DNA from: Apis mellifera
Taxonomy: Eukaryota > Arthropoda > Insecta > Hymenoptera > Apidae
DNA: 64,000 bases
Reading direction: 5' to 3'
Assembly (NCBI RefSeq): GCF_003254395.2
Contig: NC_037650.1
Span: forward strand, 10,578,025-10,642,024
A model generated the notes under the pieces. The model was not told the origin of the DNA and did no database searches. It worked only from the letters and a program-made list of their open reading frames with translations. Each line of letters starts with the position of its first letter. Positions within the stretch are counted from its first letter, which is position 1. Position numbers and translations under genes: made by a program. Positions 23,810-36,900 of this stretch are shown in pieces.

Positions 23810-24423
23810 GCCTACGATTATTTAATGGATGAATCGTAAGGGCGAAGGAATGGACCTACGTGCAATTTCTCGTGATTTCGGTGATCGATAGGATAGTATA
23901 GTTCTAGAAGCGTGATCTCTCGAGGAGGAGTGAGAATTCTTGGCGGCTGCGGTCGCCGGAATTTCGTAAGTTCCGGAATCTCGCGGTCGCTCCGGCTGGA
24001 TAGTTCCGCCAAGCTGCAATTTGTGATTTGGGACTATTAATAGAACGTGGCGCAGCGATCATTTGCCACCGGCCACTCTCATTTTGATGATTGATGATTA
24101 CGGAAAGGGTGTGCGGTCATTTTTTATTTCATAATCGGTGTTTAAGTTTAAAATGGCGGGTAGGAGAAAAAGGTAATTTAAAGGGAAGCGTAAATATATA
24201 TATTTTTAATAAAACGGAAACCTTTGTCCGTTCCGTTTTTTTATAATGGTTTTAATTAAGTTAATGGAGTTTAGAGAAATTTTCTTCGTCGAGATCAAAT
24301 TAAATATTTCAAAATGGAATAAAATTAAACCGAGAAAACTTAACCGTGACGCGATTACGAACGTTCGTTATTTATATTGCGAATTTTATTTCTAATTGTC
24401 CGTTGATAGAAATTGTTGAATCA

Positions 24424-24426
<3 letters not shown>

Positions 24427-24467
<41 letters not shown>
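24427..24467. repeat. (TA)n microsatellite
   Basis: About 20 TA dinucleotides, uninterrupted. Confidence 0.97.
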
Positions 24468-26909
24468 AGTTGATGGGTTTCCATTTCCCGAATTGGCGAT
24501 TATACCGAACGAAGGAAATTCGCGATATATTTCATGAAAGATTCATCGAGTTGCGTATTAGATTTAGTTCCCATTTTAGAATACTGGCCAAACAATTTTG
24601 GAATAATCGTAAATGCGTAGTCGATCGATTTTCTTCACTTCTTTACTTATCCAATTATCCTTCTCGAGTTTTACGATAGAAGAAACGATAATTGTTGCAG
24701 CGACAACAGGATAAATCAAATTTATCATCGATGCATAAATAATACCGCGTTACGAAAATGATTTACGAGGGCCATTTTCCTGATTCATACTCAATTCATA
24801 CGCGCTTACGATTAGCGGCAACGATATTAATCGAGTCTACGAGCGAGTCCGTCCATAGATAAAAATTCAGGAGTGGCGCGAAATTGGAGAAATTATTTCA
24901 AAGTGCCGCGTATTTTCCTTTTCAATAATTCCCCTCTCGCTTCTTCCCTCGCCGTTTATTTGCACCAGAATTTTTCAGCTTGAAAAAACCCGGCCCGGTC
25001 CTTTGTCCGCACGCTTGAATTTTTCATCGCCTAACGCGGGGGATAAAATTTTCACGCGGGGAAATTTTTCACGCGGCGCACGCGTGCCCGCCGCCGAAAT
25101 TAACAAAGACCGCGTAATTATTCAGCGGTCAAACGTGGCCGCGTCAATCTTCTCGGTATTAAACGTTCCTCCCTCCCTCCCTTCCCTTCCTTCCCTCTCT
25201 TTTTGTTAATTTATTCGCGCGCAATGTAACCGCGTACCCTTGGCGCTTTGCCACGCGAATTTCGCAGGTAATACATTATCGCTTAATGCCATTTATCGCG
25301 CTAATTACACGGATACGAGCGAGATACGCTCGATTCATAGTCGCGGAGACTTTTCGCGCCGAGATTCTTCCTCTCAGAGTGAATTTTTTTGTTCGTATGA
25401 AAGAATTGAAAGGATGTATCTTTGTTCGATACGCTTCGTGTTTGAATAGTAATTAAAATCAATAAAAATCGTGATAAGAGTGGAAAATGTGATCGATGGT
25501 ATTAATTATTGTTTTAACGTATTTTATTCAAAGTATAAATATAAAGTTTTTTGTATTTATATTTTTACTTTGTTATTCTTCTTATTATTATTATTTCTTT
25601 TATCTAGTTATTATATGTAGTTATATCTAGTCTTCTTATATCTAGTTATTATTTCTTTTTTTTTTTTTTTTTTTTTGATTTAAATTATAGGAATTGGCTG
25701 AATGAATTATGTATAATGATAATTCGTGAATTTGAGAATTTGAAGTTAATCGATTCGTTGGATATAATAAATTTTTTTCATTTTTTATAATTCTTTTAAA
25801 TCAATTCTTTTGTATTTCCAACGAAAGTTGCGTATAATGATTATAAGATTTCGCAGAATATATCTTGTATTTCTTGTATTGAGAAGGAATCCTAATTAAT
25901 TAAAGGTAATTAGCTATCTTATAAGTTAATTAAAGATTTGTTCGCTTGAATATAGATATCGAGAAAGAGATCTAATTTAAACGAAAGGAATAAAGTAAGA
26001 AAGTATTGCAAATACGAAATAATTGATTTTAAAATTAACTATTCCTATTTTGAAAGAAAGGACAAAAATATTTATAATCATTTACTTTCGTAATTCGAAC
26101 AAATAATTCAAATATCTTTTCCGATAATTTAACATTTATTTTTTCCATTAAAATTTTGAACTTTTGACTTCAAGTTTGTCACAAAGAGTAAAGAAAACAT
26201 GTAAATTCGAATTTTGTCATTTCATATCACAAAAACGAGTATTACAAATACTATTTCCCTGTTAGCACAATAGAATTCGTTATCGCGTATTTCTTTTATT
26301 TTCCAATAGGTGCGATTCAATCCACATTCTTCTCTCCTTTCTTCGCCATTTTTCATGAATCCACGCGGTCTTCGTAACACTTTTCCATTGCTGATCACCG
26401 ATTTTTGATCGAACAACGATCGATGCGATCGAAGAATCGTCCGCTTCTGCCCACACGAGATGATCCTGACCCTTTAACATCCAAGAGAACGATATCCTTT
26501 CACACTAATCACTTCCAATTCTTTTACTTTTCACCTTCCAATTCTTTCACTTTCACTTTTGATCCTCCAATTCTTTCACTTTTATTCTTCTCCAATTCTT
26601 TCACTTTTACTTTTTAACGTAAAATACTCGATCACTTCTTAACATAATAATAATAATAATAAATCTCGATGCAGGATCACGCATAACCACTTCACGAGAA
26701 AAATTCACGACTTATACACGGAATCATATAATCACGCACACGTGAAAATCCGCCATTATTGTGGCTATCACCTCGTCACCTCTCGAGTCAATCGGATTCA
26801 ACCAAGGCGAGATTGTATGTGACATCTCGTTCCTTGGATTTTCTCTACCCATGTTAATTCGGTTAAACTTTTCATTCCAAGTTACTTCTAGAATTTTTTA
26901 TTTATTTTC

Positions 26910-27145
26910 GCGTTTTTGAACGCTTTTCACGCTTCTAATAAAATCTAATAATCTATGGAGGAATATAAATCGAACCATTTATATATATATTATAATTTGT
27001 AATTATAATTTAAAAAAAGTAATAATGTTTTCGAACGCTTTTCACGCTTCTAATAAAATCTAATAATCTATGAAAGGATATAAATCGAACCATTTATATA
27101 TATATTATAATTTGTAATTGTAATTTAAAAAAAGTAATAATGTTA
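26910..27145. repeat. Two-copy direct repeat, ~115-base unit
   Basis: Both copies contain TTTTCACGCTTCTAATAAAA, TCTAATAATCTATG and ATAAATCGAACCATTTATAT, the first from about 26915 and the second from about 27033. They lead into an AT minisatellite (about 27165-27390) made of TATAAATTATAATATAATAAA variants. Confidence 0.88.
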
Positions 27146-27389
27146 AAAATTCGTATCATATATTATAAATTATAATAATAAATATTATAATATATATTAT
27201 AATATAATAAATATAATATACAAAATATATAAATTATAATATAATAAATATAATATATAAAATATATAAATTATAATATAATAAATATAACATATATCAT
27301 ATATAAATTATAATATAATAAATATATATCATATATAAATTATAATAAATATAATATATAAAATATATAAATTATAATATAATAAATAT

Positions 27390-27716
27390 ATGAACAGAGG
27401 AAGAGGAAATGAATGGAGAGACATTGAGAATATATATAGGGAAAATTTCGATCCTCTCGCATCTTATATTATATTATACAATAAATATAATAAATATATA
27501 TAATAAATACGTGAATAGAAGAGGAGGAAGTGAATGGAGAGACATTGAGAATGTATATGAAAAAAATTTCGATCCTCTCGTATCTTATATTATATTATAC
27601 AATAAATATAATAAATATATATAATAAATGAAAAGAGGAGGAAGGAGTGAATGGGGAGACAATGAGAATATATATAAGGAAAATTTCGATCCTCTCGTAT
27701 CTTGTATTATATTATA
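27390..27716. repeat. Three-copy tandem repeat, ~120-base unit
   Basis: GAATGGAGAGACATTGAGAA followed by AATTTCGATCCTCTCG and ATCTTATATTATATTATACA recurs at about 27411, 27532 and 27649. The frame starting at 27409 is just a read-through of two units. Confidence 0.9.
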
Positions 27717-27720
27717 AAAG

Positions 27721-29589
27721 GAAGAGTGAAAACGTATGCGGATGATGAGCTTTCGTTACATAAATTTCTCTCCCTGCTTGTGTAGAGAGGAGGAGCTCCT
27801 CTCCTCTTTGGCTTTATTCCTATCAGAAAGGGGGGGAGAAGGGTTGGGCTAGAAAGGTTGCCGGGAATCCGGTATCTCACTCTAAAAGTAAAACTCGATC
27901 GTCGACTTTACGATTCTGTAGGAGGTAGGAACGAAGTCACGTTGGCAGGTGGTTCGTGGCGAACGTTGACCGAGAATGAAGCAGTCTGCAACCCTCTCGA
28001 GCGCACTGCCTCACCGAGGTTAAACCACTTGTAGATTATTATTATTTTTTCCTTCCTTCCTTCCTTCCTTCCTTCCTTTCTTTTTTCTATGTATATATAC
28101 TTCGACAGTTTTCCAATCTTTAAAAATTAAAAATCGTTTCTTTTCATTCGATTTATCTTGCGATGAAAAGAAATGTATCGAAGATATGGAAATAATCTTT
28201 TGTTCAAAAACGTGTGACTTTGGAAATTGAATATAAAGTGTCCTTAAAATATAAAAATGAAAGGAGTGGAGAAGAATATCACATTTCTAAAAGTTTTTTG
28301 ATTAAAAAAGAGTGTTTATATATAACTTTAAAAATTATTAATTTTTCTACTCGAATTTATTGAAAATTTTTCCCTCGATTTAATAAGTGTTATTTATTGT
28401 AAAAATTGATGAATAATTTTATTATCGTTCTATAAATATAATACAATAGATATTAAATAATTTAGCACGTTTCTAAATTATGCTGACATTTTCATCAAAC
28501 ACATTATTTAATCTAATGAAAATTCATAATGCAATTAGATTCCACCGAATTTTGAAGAAACGTTAGAGTTTAACAAAAATTGAAGAGGTAATTAATATTA
28601 TGAGGTAATTTATACGAGGTAATTTCAATCTTGATTTCAGGCAATATCGGTTCATGCATATTAAACGTAACACAATCTCATATATTTTGATACGGAAAAC
28701 TAATAGATGTTAAAAATATATAATTTTATTTTATTTGGATATTATTTCCAAATAATTCCTCCTATTATACATTTTCTAATTACTTTATTAATAACTATTA
28801 TTTTAACTATTAAGAAATATATAAACTTGTTCATATTTGTTTCGCATCTATAGACAGAAAAGAAAAAGTGTTCTTCCAAACACGAAGTTCAATAATTCCA
28901 TTTATCAAGCGATCCAACTTACATTTTATACGCAGAACTCGTTCCAGAACTTCTTTAAGTGAAACGGGTCGATCATTCGGTAGACACTCGACTCTCACTC
29001 CGCTTAAATTTCCACCTATTTCCCTTTCGATTCGTTAATTTTTTAATAAACATCAATCGAGCAAATATATATATATATATATTTCTGTGGATAACGCTTC
29101 GTGATCGATAACATATTAATGTAATCAGAAGTTATCGGTGCGCTTTGTGGCGCTCTGATTAAGTAATTATTAAATCGGGAAAATGGAGGGAATCCGATCG
29201 AGTGCGGCCCAAAAACAAAATTTATATCCAAATTGTTATTAACGAAATAATTGTATGTATACTTATCAACGACAATCAGAGGATTAATAAAAATATTAAT
29301 CTGAAAATATTCCGGGGAAATATAAAATGAGAAGGAAAAATCACATCAGCCGTCGAAATTCACATTTTAAATTTCATTTTAAATTTCAAATTATTCGATT
29401 CGATTGTGCTCTCAAAAAAAAAAAAAAAGGAAAATTATGCCGATCATTTTTAACGAAATTCAATATTTTTGAAAGAGATTCGATAAAACGTAAAGTTATC
29501 CTATTTGCTTTCGTTTCATTGATTTTTCTAGAAAAGTGGGGGAGGGGAGTTTAAACAGGCTGAAAGTTGTAATTAAACACGAGATCAAG
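27721..29589. other. Shaw intron 1, central part
   Basis: Contains a less AT-rich island at about 27780-28030, a (CCTT)n tract at about 28050-28080 and a (TA)n at 29064-29081. No gene recognised. Confidence 0.5.
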
Positions 29590-29650
29590 CGATGTAACTC
29601 TACTATTCTAATAGCGTTCTATTCGCTATTATAACGTGTTCGTTACATCG
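29590..29650. other. 61-base imperfect inverted repeat (hairpin)
   Basis: 27-base arms separated by a 7-base loop (TTCTATT). The outer 9 bases (CGATGTAAC/GTTACATCG) and the inner 7-8 bases (TAATAGCG/CGCTATTA) pair perfectly, with an internal loop of about 7 mismatched positions between. It may be a small structured RNA, a miniature transposon relic or chance; no promoter or seed match was examined. Confidence 0.6.
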
Positions 29651-29914
29651 TTGGAATCGTTGAAGTTAACATTGACAAGTCAACATTATCGAGACGTTTG
29701 ATTATTGATTCTTTTTTAGGAACGAAATTACAGTTCAAATATGTACGAAGATAATAATTTCGATGTTAAATACCTGATAAATTATTAAGCCGCTTAAAGT
29801 CAAGTCGTAGATTTAATCTTCTAAGCTTCTTTATTCCGCGAGAGTTCGTTGAAAAGTCGAAAGAATATATATCCTTAGGATTCGAAAATCTTTTAATCAT
29901 GATAATAATAGTTA

Positions 29915-31665
29915 CTTGATCGATTATTATTTATTTAATTACTACTTAACTTGTTTGCAATTTGATCAAACAATCATTTATCGATGTACCATCAACAGTA
30001 GAGTAGAATTCATTCCTGAATTATTAATTAGTATATATAAAAATTTTATTAATTAATGTAGAAATTACTTGTTCTTAATAATAATAATAAGAAGAAGAAG
30101 AAAGTTGATCGATTATTATTAACTTGCAGTTGAGAAGAAAAGAAAAGAAAAGAATTTAGAATTCTTTATTAATTATAAAAACTTTGTCAATTAAAATTAT
30201 TTTTTTGTAATAATAATAACAATAACAAGCAAGTTAATCGATTATTATTAACTTGTTTGCAGTTGAGAAGAAAAGATAGAATTTAGAATTCATTCCTGAA
30301 TTATTAATTAGTATATATAAAAATTTTATTAATTAATGTAGAAATTACTTGTTCTTAATAATAATAATAATAAGAAGAAGAAAGTTGATCGATTATTATT
30401 AACTTGTTTGCAGTTGAGAAGAAAAGAAAAGAAAAGAATTTGGAATTCTTTGTTAATTATAAAAACTTTGTTAATTAAAATTATTTGTTTGTAATAATAA
30501 TAACAATAATAAGTAAGTTAATCGATTATTATTAACTTGTTTGCAGTTGAGAAAAAAAGATAAATTTTAGAATTTAGAATTCCTGAATTATTAATTAGTA
30601 TCTATAATATATATCTAAACTTTGTTAATTAATGTAGAAATTACTTATTCATAATAATAATAATAATAAGAAAGTAGATCGATTGCTATTAACTTGTTTG
30701 CAGTTGAAAAGAAAAGATCAAACATCGTTTATCGAAGTACCATCAACAGTAGAGTAGAATTTATTCCTGAATTATTAATTAGTATGTATAAAAGCTTTAT
30801 TAATTAATGTAGAAATTATTCATAATAACAAGTTCATCGATTATTATTAATTTGTTTGCAATTGAAAAGAAAAGATAGAATTTAAAATTCATTCTTGAAT
30901 TATTAATTAAATATTCATCAATTAATATATAAAAACTTTGTTAATTAAAATTATTTGTTCGTAATAATAATAACAACAAGCAAGTTGATCGATTAACTTG
31001 TTTGCAGTTGGAAAGAAAAGATCAAATATCGTTTGTCGATATATTATCAACAATAGAATTTATTCCTGAATTATTAATTAATATATAAAAGCTTTGTTAA
31101 TTATTGTATAAATTATTCATAATAACAAGTTCATCGATTGCTATTAACTTGTTTGCAGTTGAAAAGAAAAGATAGAATTTAGAATTCATTCCTGAATTAT
31201 TAATTAGTACGTATAAAAATTTTGTTAATTAATGTAGAAATTAAAATTAAAATTTATTAGAATTTAGAATTTATTCCTGAATTATTAATTAGCACGTATA
31301 AAAACTTTGTTAATTAATGTAGAAATTAAAATTAGAATTTAGAATTTATTCCTGAATTATTAATTAAATTTATCAATTAATATATAAAAACTTTGTTAGT
31401 TAAAATTACTTGTTCGTAATATTAATAATAACAAGCAAATTGATCGATTAACTTTGCAGCTGAGAAGAAAAGATAGAATTTATTAATTAATTCTTGATTA
31501 ATTAATGTAGAAATTACTTGTTCGTAATAGTAACAATAATAACAAGTTGATCGATTGCTATTAACTTGTTTGCAGAGAAGAAAAGACAGAGTTTAGAATT
31601 TATTCCTGAATTATTAATTAATACTTTAATAAAAACTTTGTTAATTAATATAGAAATTAACTTGT
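29915..31665. repeat. Large AT-rich tandem array, ~11 copies of a 110-170 base unit
   Basis: The unit combines GATCGATTATTATTAACTTG, TTTGCAGTTGAGAAGAAAAG, AATTTAGAATTCATTCCTGA and ATTATTAATTAGTA. The TTGCAGTTGAGAAG-type anchors lie near 29948, 30125, 30255, 30407, 30540, 30697, 30855, 31003, 31153, 31455 and 31570. Unit length varies through loss of sub-blocks and (AAT)n changes. Each anchor looks like a 3' splice site (see findings). Confidence 0.92.
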
Positions 31666-32331
31666 TCGTACTTTTTTAATTTAAACTCGGCCGAGCGAAA
31701 AATTCCACGATATTCGGCTACATGAATCCATACATGAATCTATGTATAGAAATCACACGAGACAAACTCAAAAAAACAGCAAAAACTTGCCGCTGTAGCG
31801 ATATTTTCTTATCATTTGTGGGTTATCGTAACGCGGTGGCGCGGGTTCTGAATCTAGTTTTCCTTTATCTGACTATTAACGACCATCCACCAAGCATTAT
31901 TTTCTTTATTTATATCTCGATCATTATCCACCTGCTATTTCTCCTTATTTCTATGCGCAAAAAAAAAAAAAGAAATACAGATACAAGAACAGGAGAAAAA
32001 ACAAGAGATTTAAAAAAATTCTATTATTACGTAAGATTATTTAATCTCTTTACGCTTTGAATTACGTTGACATGATTTCGCGATATATATTTTTATTACC
32101 AAGTTAAACGGATATAATCTCTGCTTTCATATATCGTTTACATTGTAATCTCATAGCACAAGGCTTGAAAAGAACGATACAGTTAATATCGAAGTGATCA
32201 TTTGACTGGCCTCCAATTTGCAGAAATACAAAAAACCATGCCAGGAATATTATTTGGTTTCATATCGAGATAAACAGAGAAATAAAACGAGACAGTTTTA
32301 TTGTTCATGTTCGTCTTTTACCAAAATTTCT
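31666..32331. other. Shaw intron 1, no gene confirmed
   Basis: A 112-codon frame at 31722-32060 ends in an Arg/Lys-rich, poly-A-derived tail and shows no domain; I treat it as chance. Confidence 0.5.
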
Positions 32332-32425
32332 CTGACTTGAAGATATTAGTCTTAAATTTATTCTACTGATTCATGATAATCTTGGGTTATTCTTTTATTT
32401 CTCACAATTACAATTCTCTTATTCC
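32332..32425. repeat. Dispersed direct repeat, copy 1
   Basis: About 90 bases resembling 33357-33447: GATATT, TCTACTGATTCATGATAATC and TTATTCTTTTATTTCTCACA in the same order. The two copies are about 1 kb apart, in the same orientation. Confidence 0.75.
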
Positions 32426-32599
32426 AATTATGATTAACTTAAAGCAACGAATTGATAGTCGCAACGATCTTATTCTCCTTACATCTGGTTAAAAAAATAC
32501 ACTCAACTTTTGATTGAATTTAAATGTATTACAAAAAAAATTCGTATTTAAATATTTTCACACGTTTGAACGAATCGATTAATTTCTCGCAATTAAATA

Positions 32600-32865
32600 A
32601 CTTTAATTCAATATTTATATATTAATTTATAAATAATTATATATATATAAATATTTATTTTATATTCATAAATATTAATATATTAATATATAAATATTTA
32701 TTAAATTATTATTTTAAAATATTTTTAAAAAATTAAAAAACACCTAAAATTTAAGTTAATTTTTTAATTATATAAATCATATATAAACAAACATGAATAA
32801 TATGCATAATAATTAATTTTTTCACTTTTATTCTTTTAAAATTTAAATAAAATCAAGTAAAAATT
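32600..32865. repeat. Dispersed AT-rich repeat, copy 1
   Basis: The stretch from TATTAATTTATAAATAATTA through AACAAACATGAATAATATGC to TTTAAATAAAATCAAG is found again, diverged, at 40130-40420 in the same order and orientation. The identity of the family is unknown. Confidence 0.75.
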
Positions 32866-33356
32866 TTCATGGAGGAAGAGGTGCGATTTTTTTCTATCCA
32901 ACTATCTTGCTCCAATGGAATGAAAGAACAAGGTGGAATAAGAAAGTACGAAGATGGAGGGTGTAAAGGGTTGAGGAGGCCGCCAGGTTTGGTTATAAAT
33001 CTCCGGCTGGTTGAAAGTGGGTTTCATCGCTCCCTGTGTAAAGGGTCGGTAATTAAACCGCGGCAAGAGCCCCTACAATCCTGAATTGTAAATCCACTGC
33101 TACGTAATCTGATAATTGCGGATCACAGTAATGAGATAGATAAGCGTTTAACCAGAAAATAGGTTCAATGCACGCGTGTTGCACGGAGTTCAGATCGCGA
33201 GTACATCGAGTTTCATGCTCGAGGAACACCGGGCGAATGTTTCAAGGTGGCCACCGCCGAAAATTTCGTCTCCTCCCCTCCCTTTTCTCCTCCTGTGCTT
33301 CTAAATTGACTTTTTAACCAAGCATTAAACAATATTTCGCCGGATTAATCGCGAAT

Positions 33357-33447
33357 TTCTGATTTCAAGATATTGGTTGACTTCAAATCTATTTTACTGG
33401 TTCACGATGATCTTGACTTATTCTTTTATCTGTCACAATTACAATAA
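33357..33447. repeat. Dispersed direct repeat, copy 2
   Basis: Partner of 32332-32425, with about 80 percent similarity by eye (for example TTTTACTGGTTCACGATGAT against TTCTACTGATTCATGATAAT). Confidence 0.75.
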
Positions 33448-33489
33448 TGATATTTTATATATTAAAAAGGGGAGGAGGAATCGTATTTC

Positions 33490-33965
33490 TGGGTTCTAAG
33501 GATGAAAAGATTGAACGAATGATTGAATGATTGTTGAGATTGTCTTCTTTTCTTGTTGAAAGTGAAAGGATTAAATCGCTTATGTATTTATAATAATAAT
33601 TTATTTAGGTTGGAAAGAAAATTTTTAAGAAGATTTTGGATTATTTTAATTTGATCATATTTCTAGGATGAAAAGATTGAACCATGATTGTTGAGATTGT
33701 CTTCTTTTCTTGTTGAAGAAGAAAGGATTAAATCGCTTATGCATTTATAATAATAATTTATTTAGGTTGGAAAGAAAATTTTTAAGAAGATTTTGGATTA
33801 TTTTGATTTGATCGTATTTCTAGATTCTAAAGATGAAAAGATTGAACGAATGATGATTGTTGAGATTGTCTTCTTTCTCTGGAAAGGTTTATAATATAGC
33901 AATTTATTTAAGTTGGAAAGAAAGTTTTTAAAAAGGAATTTTGGATTACTTTGATTTGATAAATA
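33490..33965. repeat. Three-copy tandem repeat, ~166-base unit
   Basis: GATGAAAAGATTGAAC anchors lie at about 33501, 33667 and 33831. Each unit also has GTTGAGATTGTCTTCTTT and AGGTTGGAAAGAAAATTTTT. The third copy is shorter in its middle. Confidence 0.93.
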
Positions 33966-36900
33966 TTTTATTTTCGATTAAATTGAATTGCATCGAGTTT
34001 GTATATAATTTTGAAGATATTAATTTTATTTTCAAAATTAGTTTCTCTAATTAATGGACAAGAGAAGAAAAAATTCGAACAATTTTCCTATTCCAGTTCC
34101 AGGACTTCAGAATTTTATTCAATATAACAAAACTTGTTTCTCTTGTTTAGAAAAAGTGCATCGATGGCAATGGTCTTTATTTTGATTAATGAAATTTTGT
34201 TTGAGCTAAGATATGTGTATTCGAATTCAATAAAACTGCAAGAACATTCTTTCCAACCTAATATTTTTTTCTCGTTGATATTTAAGAGGAATTATTCGAA
34301 AAAAATTATTAAATAATCATTGCCGATTTCTATGTCGATTCATTTCAAAATTTTATTTTCATTTTCTTATCGATTCTTTTTTTTTTACTTTTTCGAATAA
34401 TGAAGATGAATTCTAGAGAAAGTTTTTTATTCGTAAAATATTTTTATATTTTACACAACTGATTTTTAATGATTTCAATTGACGGTTTTTTATTATTTTT
34501 TATTATATCAAATTCAGATCGCATCAGATGGCCAATTCTATGCCTACGATATTTCCAAGATTTCTTACGATTTAAACTACGCGCTGGACTGGAAACCGCG
34601 GAGAAGCTGGCGGTCATATTGATTTACGAGGCCGTTTACATATGGCAGAGACGCGGAAGATAATAAAAAAATAAAATGGAAAATAAGAGTGGAAAGTTTG
34701 GACGTGTTCCAAAATAATTTTTCGACTACCATTTATCGTGTTAATGACGTGAGGGAAAGGGAAGCGTGATAATTACTTCTTCTTTCGTTATTATTAAATT
34801 ATAAAATATCAATTTCGAATAGAATTATTAATTAAGAATATTATCAGATACGTCCAATTGTCCAATTGAAATAATTAGAGAATATTTGATCGAAATATTG
34901 AACCTCGAGAAATTATTTATTTTCGATGGAACAACGGTATATCGATAAAACGTGAAAAAAGCGTAAAATTTGAATTGGACTTGCTTCAATTTGCATATAA
35001 ATACCGAGAGAAAAAAAAGAAAAAAAAAAATGTTAAAACAACGGTGAACGAACGAAATTTCATCCCTGTTCGCGCATCAATGTCCGATGCTCCATCGTTT
35101 TATTAAAACCTTCGTGAATACTAACCTCAAATGTAGACCAATATGGCGTCGAGCAGTAGTAGCGCCAAAGCGAATATCAGCCTGATTTCCATAACAAACC
35201 GCGGGCAAAAGTAAATTAAAAATTCACGCGTCGTTGAAGCGTTTTATTGAAAGTTGGAAAACACGCGTGAATAAGCCAGGAATTAAAAGTGTCCAAACGA
35301 AGTTTGTACACGAATCGAAAATTTTTTTTTCTTTTTTTTTTTTTTTATAACGATCCTTTAGGAAGGAAAATAGCCCAAGGATGATTTTCTAATGGTTACG
35401 AGATATATATATATATAATTTCTTTCAAAAAGGATGAAAGCCCTCTCAAAGTAACCAAAGTCTGAGCAAGATAGTGTTAGAACAAGCCGCTTTTCAAACA
35501 GTTTTAACCCGATAGGAAAACACGAAAATACCAACCGCGTTACTCGCGGTGATTACTCTCATTAAATTGAAAAGTCGATTGGATTTTGATATATTTTAGA
35601 TTCTATTTACTCGCCCGTTGATTAATCATATTGAATTCTGCTTTGAAAAGTTATTTCGGGATTCAGATATTCGAGATGAAAAGCTTTATCAATGCCATAA
35701 TAAGTTTTCTTCTACTCGTCCGGCGATGCGTAACTTATACTACTTGCTCGATTATAATTGATCTGTACTACTTTCAATCGCCGTTTTCAACGCCTCCTCA
35801 AAAGTTTCTCTCGTTATTTCAAACGAATCTTCGAAATAGATTCCATTAGTTTACAGAGATATTCGTTACAGTTTAATAATATTTAATATTTATTTTCATA
35901 ATCGTGATTGAAGAGAATGAGTTTATTATTAGTTGTTCTTCCTTTCTTTATTTCAGTCTGCATATATACATTTTGTACTACTTTATCGTAACCGATAGTT
36001 TCGAGTCGCGAAATTTTAACAAATAAAATTAGCTCCGTTATGCAAGGGAACCCAGATGGTTAAATTTGAAACAAATTTTTCTCCCAAGTTGCTTCGGGAA
36101 AAACGTAGCTTGTTTTAACGTAATTTCCGAGATAATCAGCAATTCACAGGCGTTCCCTCGGTTCCTTAAAGAATTCAACTGGGTTCATCCAGTAAAAGGA
36201 AAATCGTGAAAATAGGTCGTTTCCAAGCTGGAAAATATGAAAGGAATCGCGCGATTATCTACCGAGGGTAAAACACTCGCCGTATATTTGTAATAAACAA
36301 CGAGAAATTACTTTCCAGACGACACATTGATTCTGACTACTGAATTCTGTATATATATATATATATATAGTAAACAGAAAGTAAACAAGTTTAAGAAAAG
36401 ACAAGAGATTAACCAGAGAAATCTGGCAATGTTTCGAGAGTTAATTATAAAATTTATTTTGTAAATTCGAACAATGGCAGATAATTAATATAAATCTTTT
36501 TTTTTCAATTTTATAAGTATAAATAAAATGTTTGTCGATTTAAGAAAATTGAATTTTTAATATGGAATAGAGAGGAGATGAGATAAAGATACACAGTGAT
36601 TAGGAAACTGGAACATAATATATGCAGATTGTTGTTGAAGATTAAATTAGTTTCTGTAGTGATATAAATTGCAGATTATCTTCTAATTGGTTCCATCCAC
36701 TCGTCTGAGTGTAACTAATCTGTGCTACTAGTCTAATTATACTCATCTTATTTCACTTGTCTGATCACAACTTGCCTCTACTACTAATCTAATTATATCC
36801 ATCTTATTTCGTCCGATCGCAACTCCCTTATTCTACTTGTCCGCCGGTAAGTGGTAATCCTATTATATTTGTCTGTCTTTCTTATTCTATTTACCCCCGT

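Larger units (their letters stand above)
22369..26899. other. Probable Shaw intron 1, left part
   Basis: GC-richer to about 24060, then AT-rich. It contains pyrimidine-rich runs at 23265-23330, a (GT/GC)n tract at 23655-23695, and (TA)n microsatellites at about 23733-23806 and 24427-24466. No exon was recognised, although several random frames are open in the GC-rich part. Confidence 0.5.

Noticed and set aside
21280..23839. Several 80-226 codon frames on both strands in the CpG-rich block
   Set aside because: GC-rich DNA has few stops; the translations are Arg/Ser-rich, overlap on both strands and show no domain.
28700..28830. AT-rich stretch resembling mitochondrial protein code
   Set aside because: Hydrophobic translation only; no signature peptide like those seen in the COI relic.
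31722..32060. 112-codon + frame
   Set aside because: Ends in poly-A-encoded Lys and shows no recognised motif or splice context.
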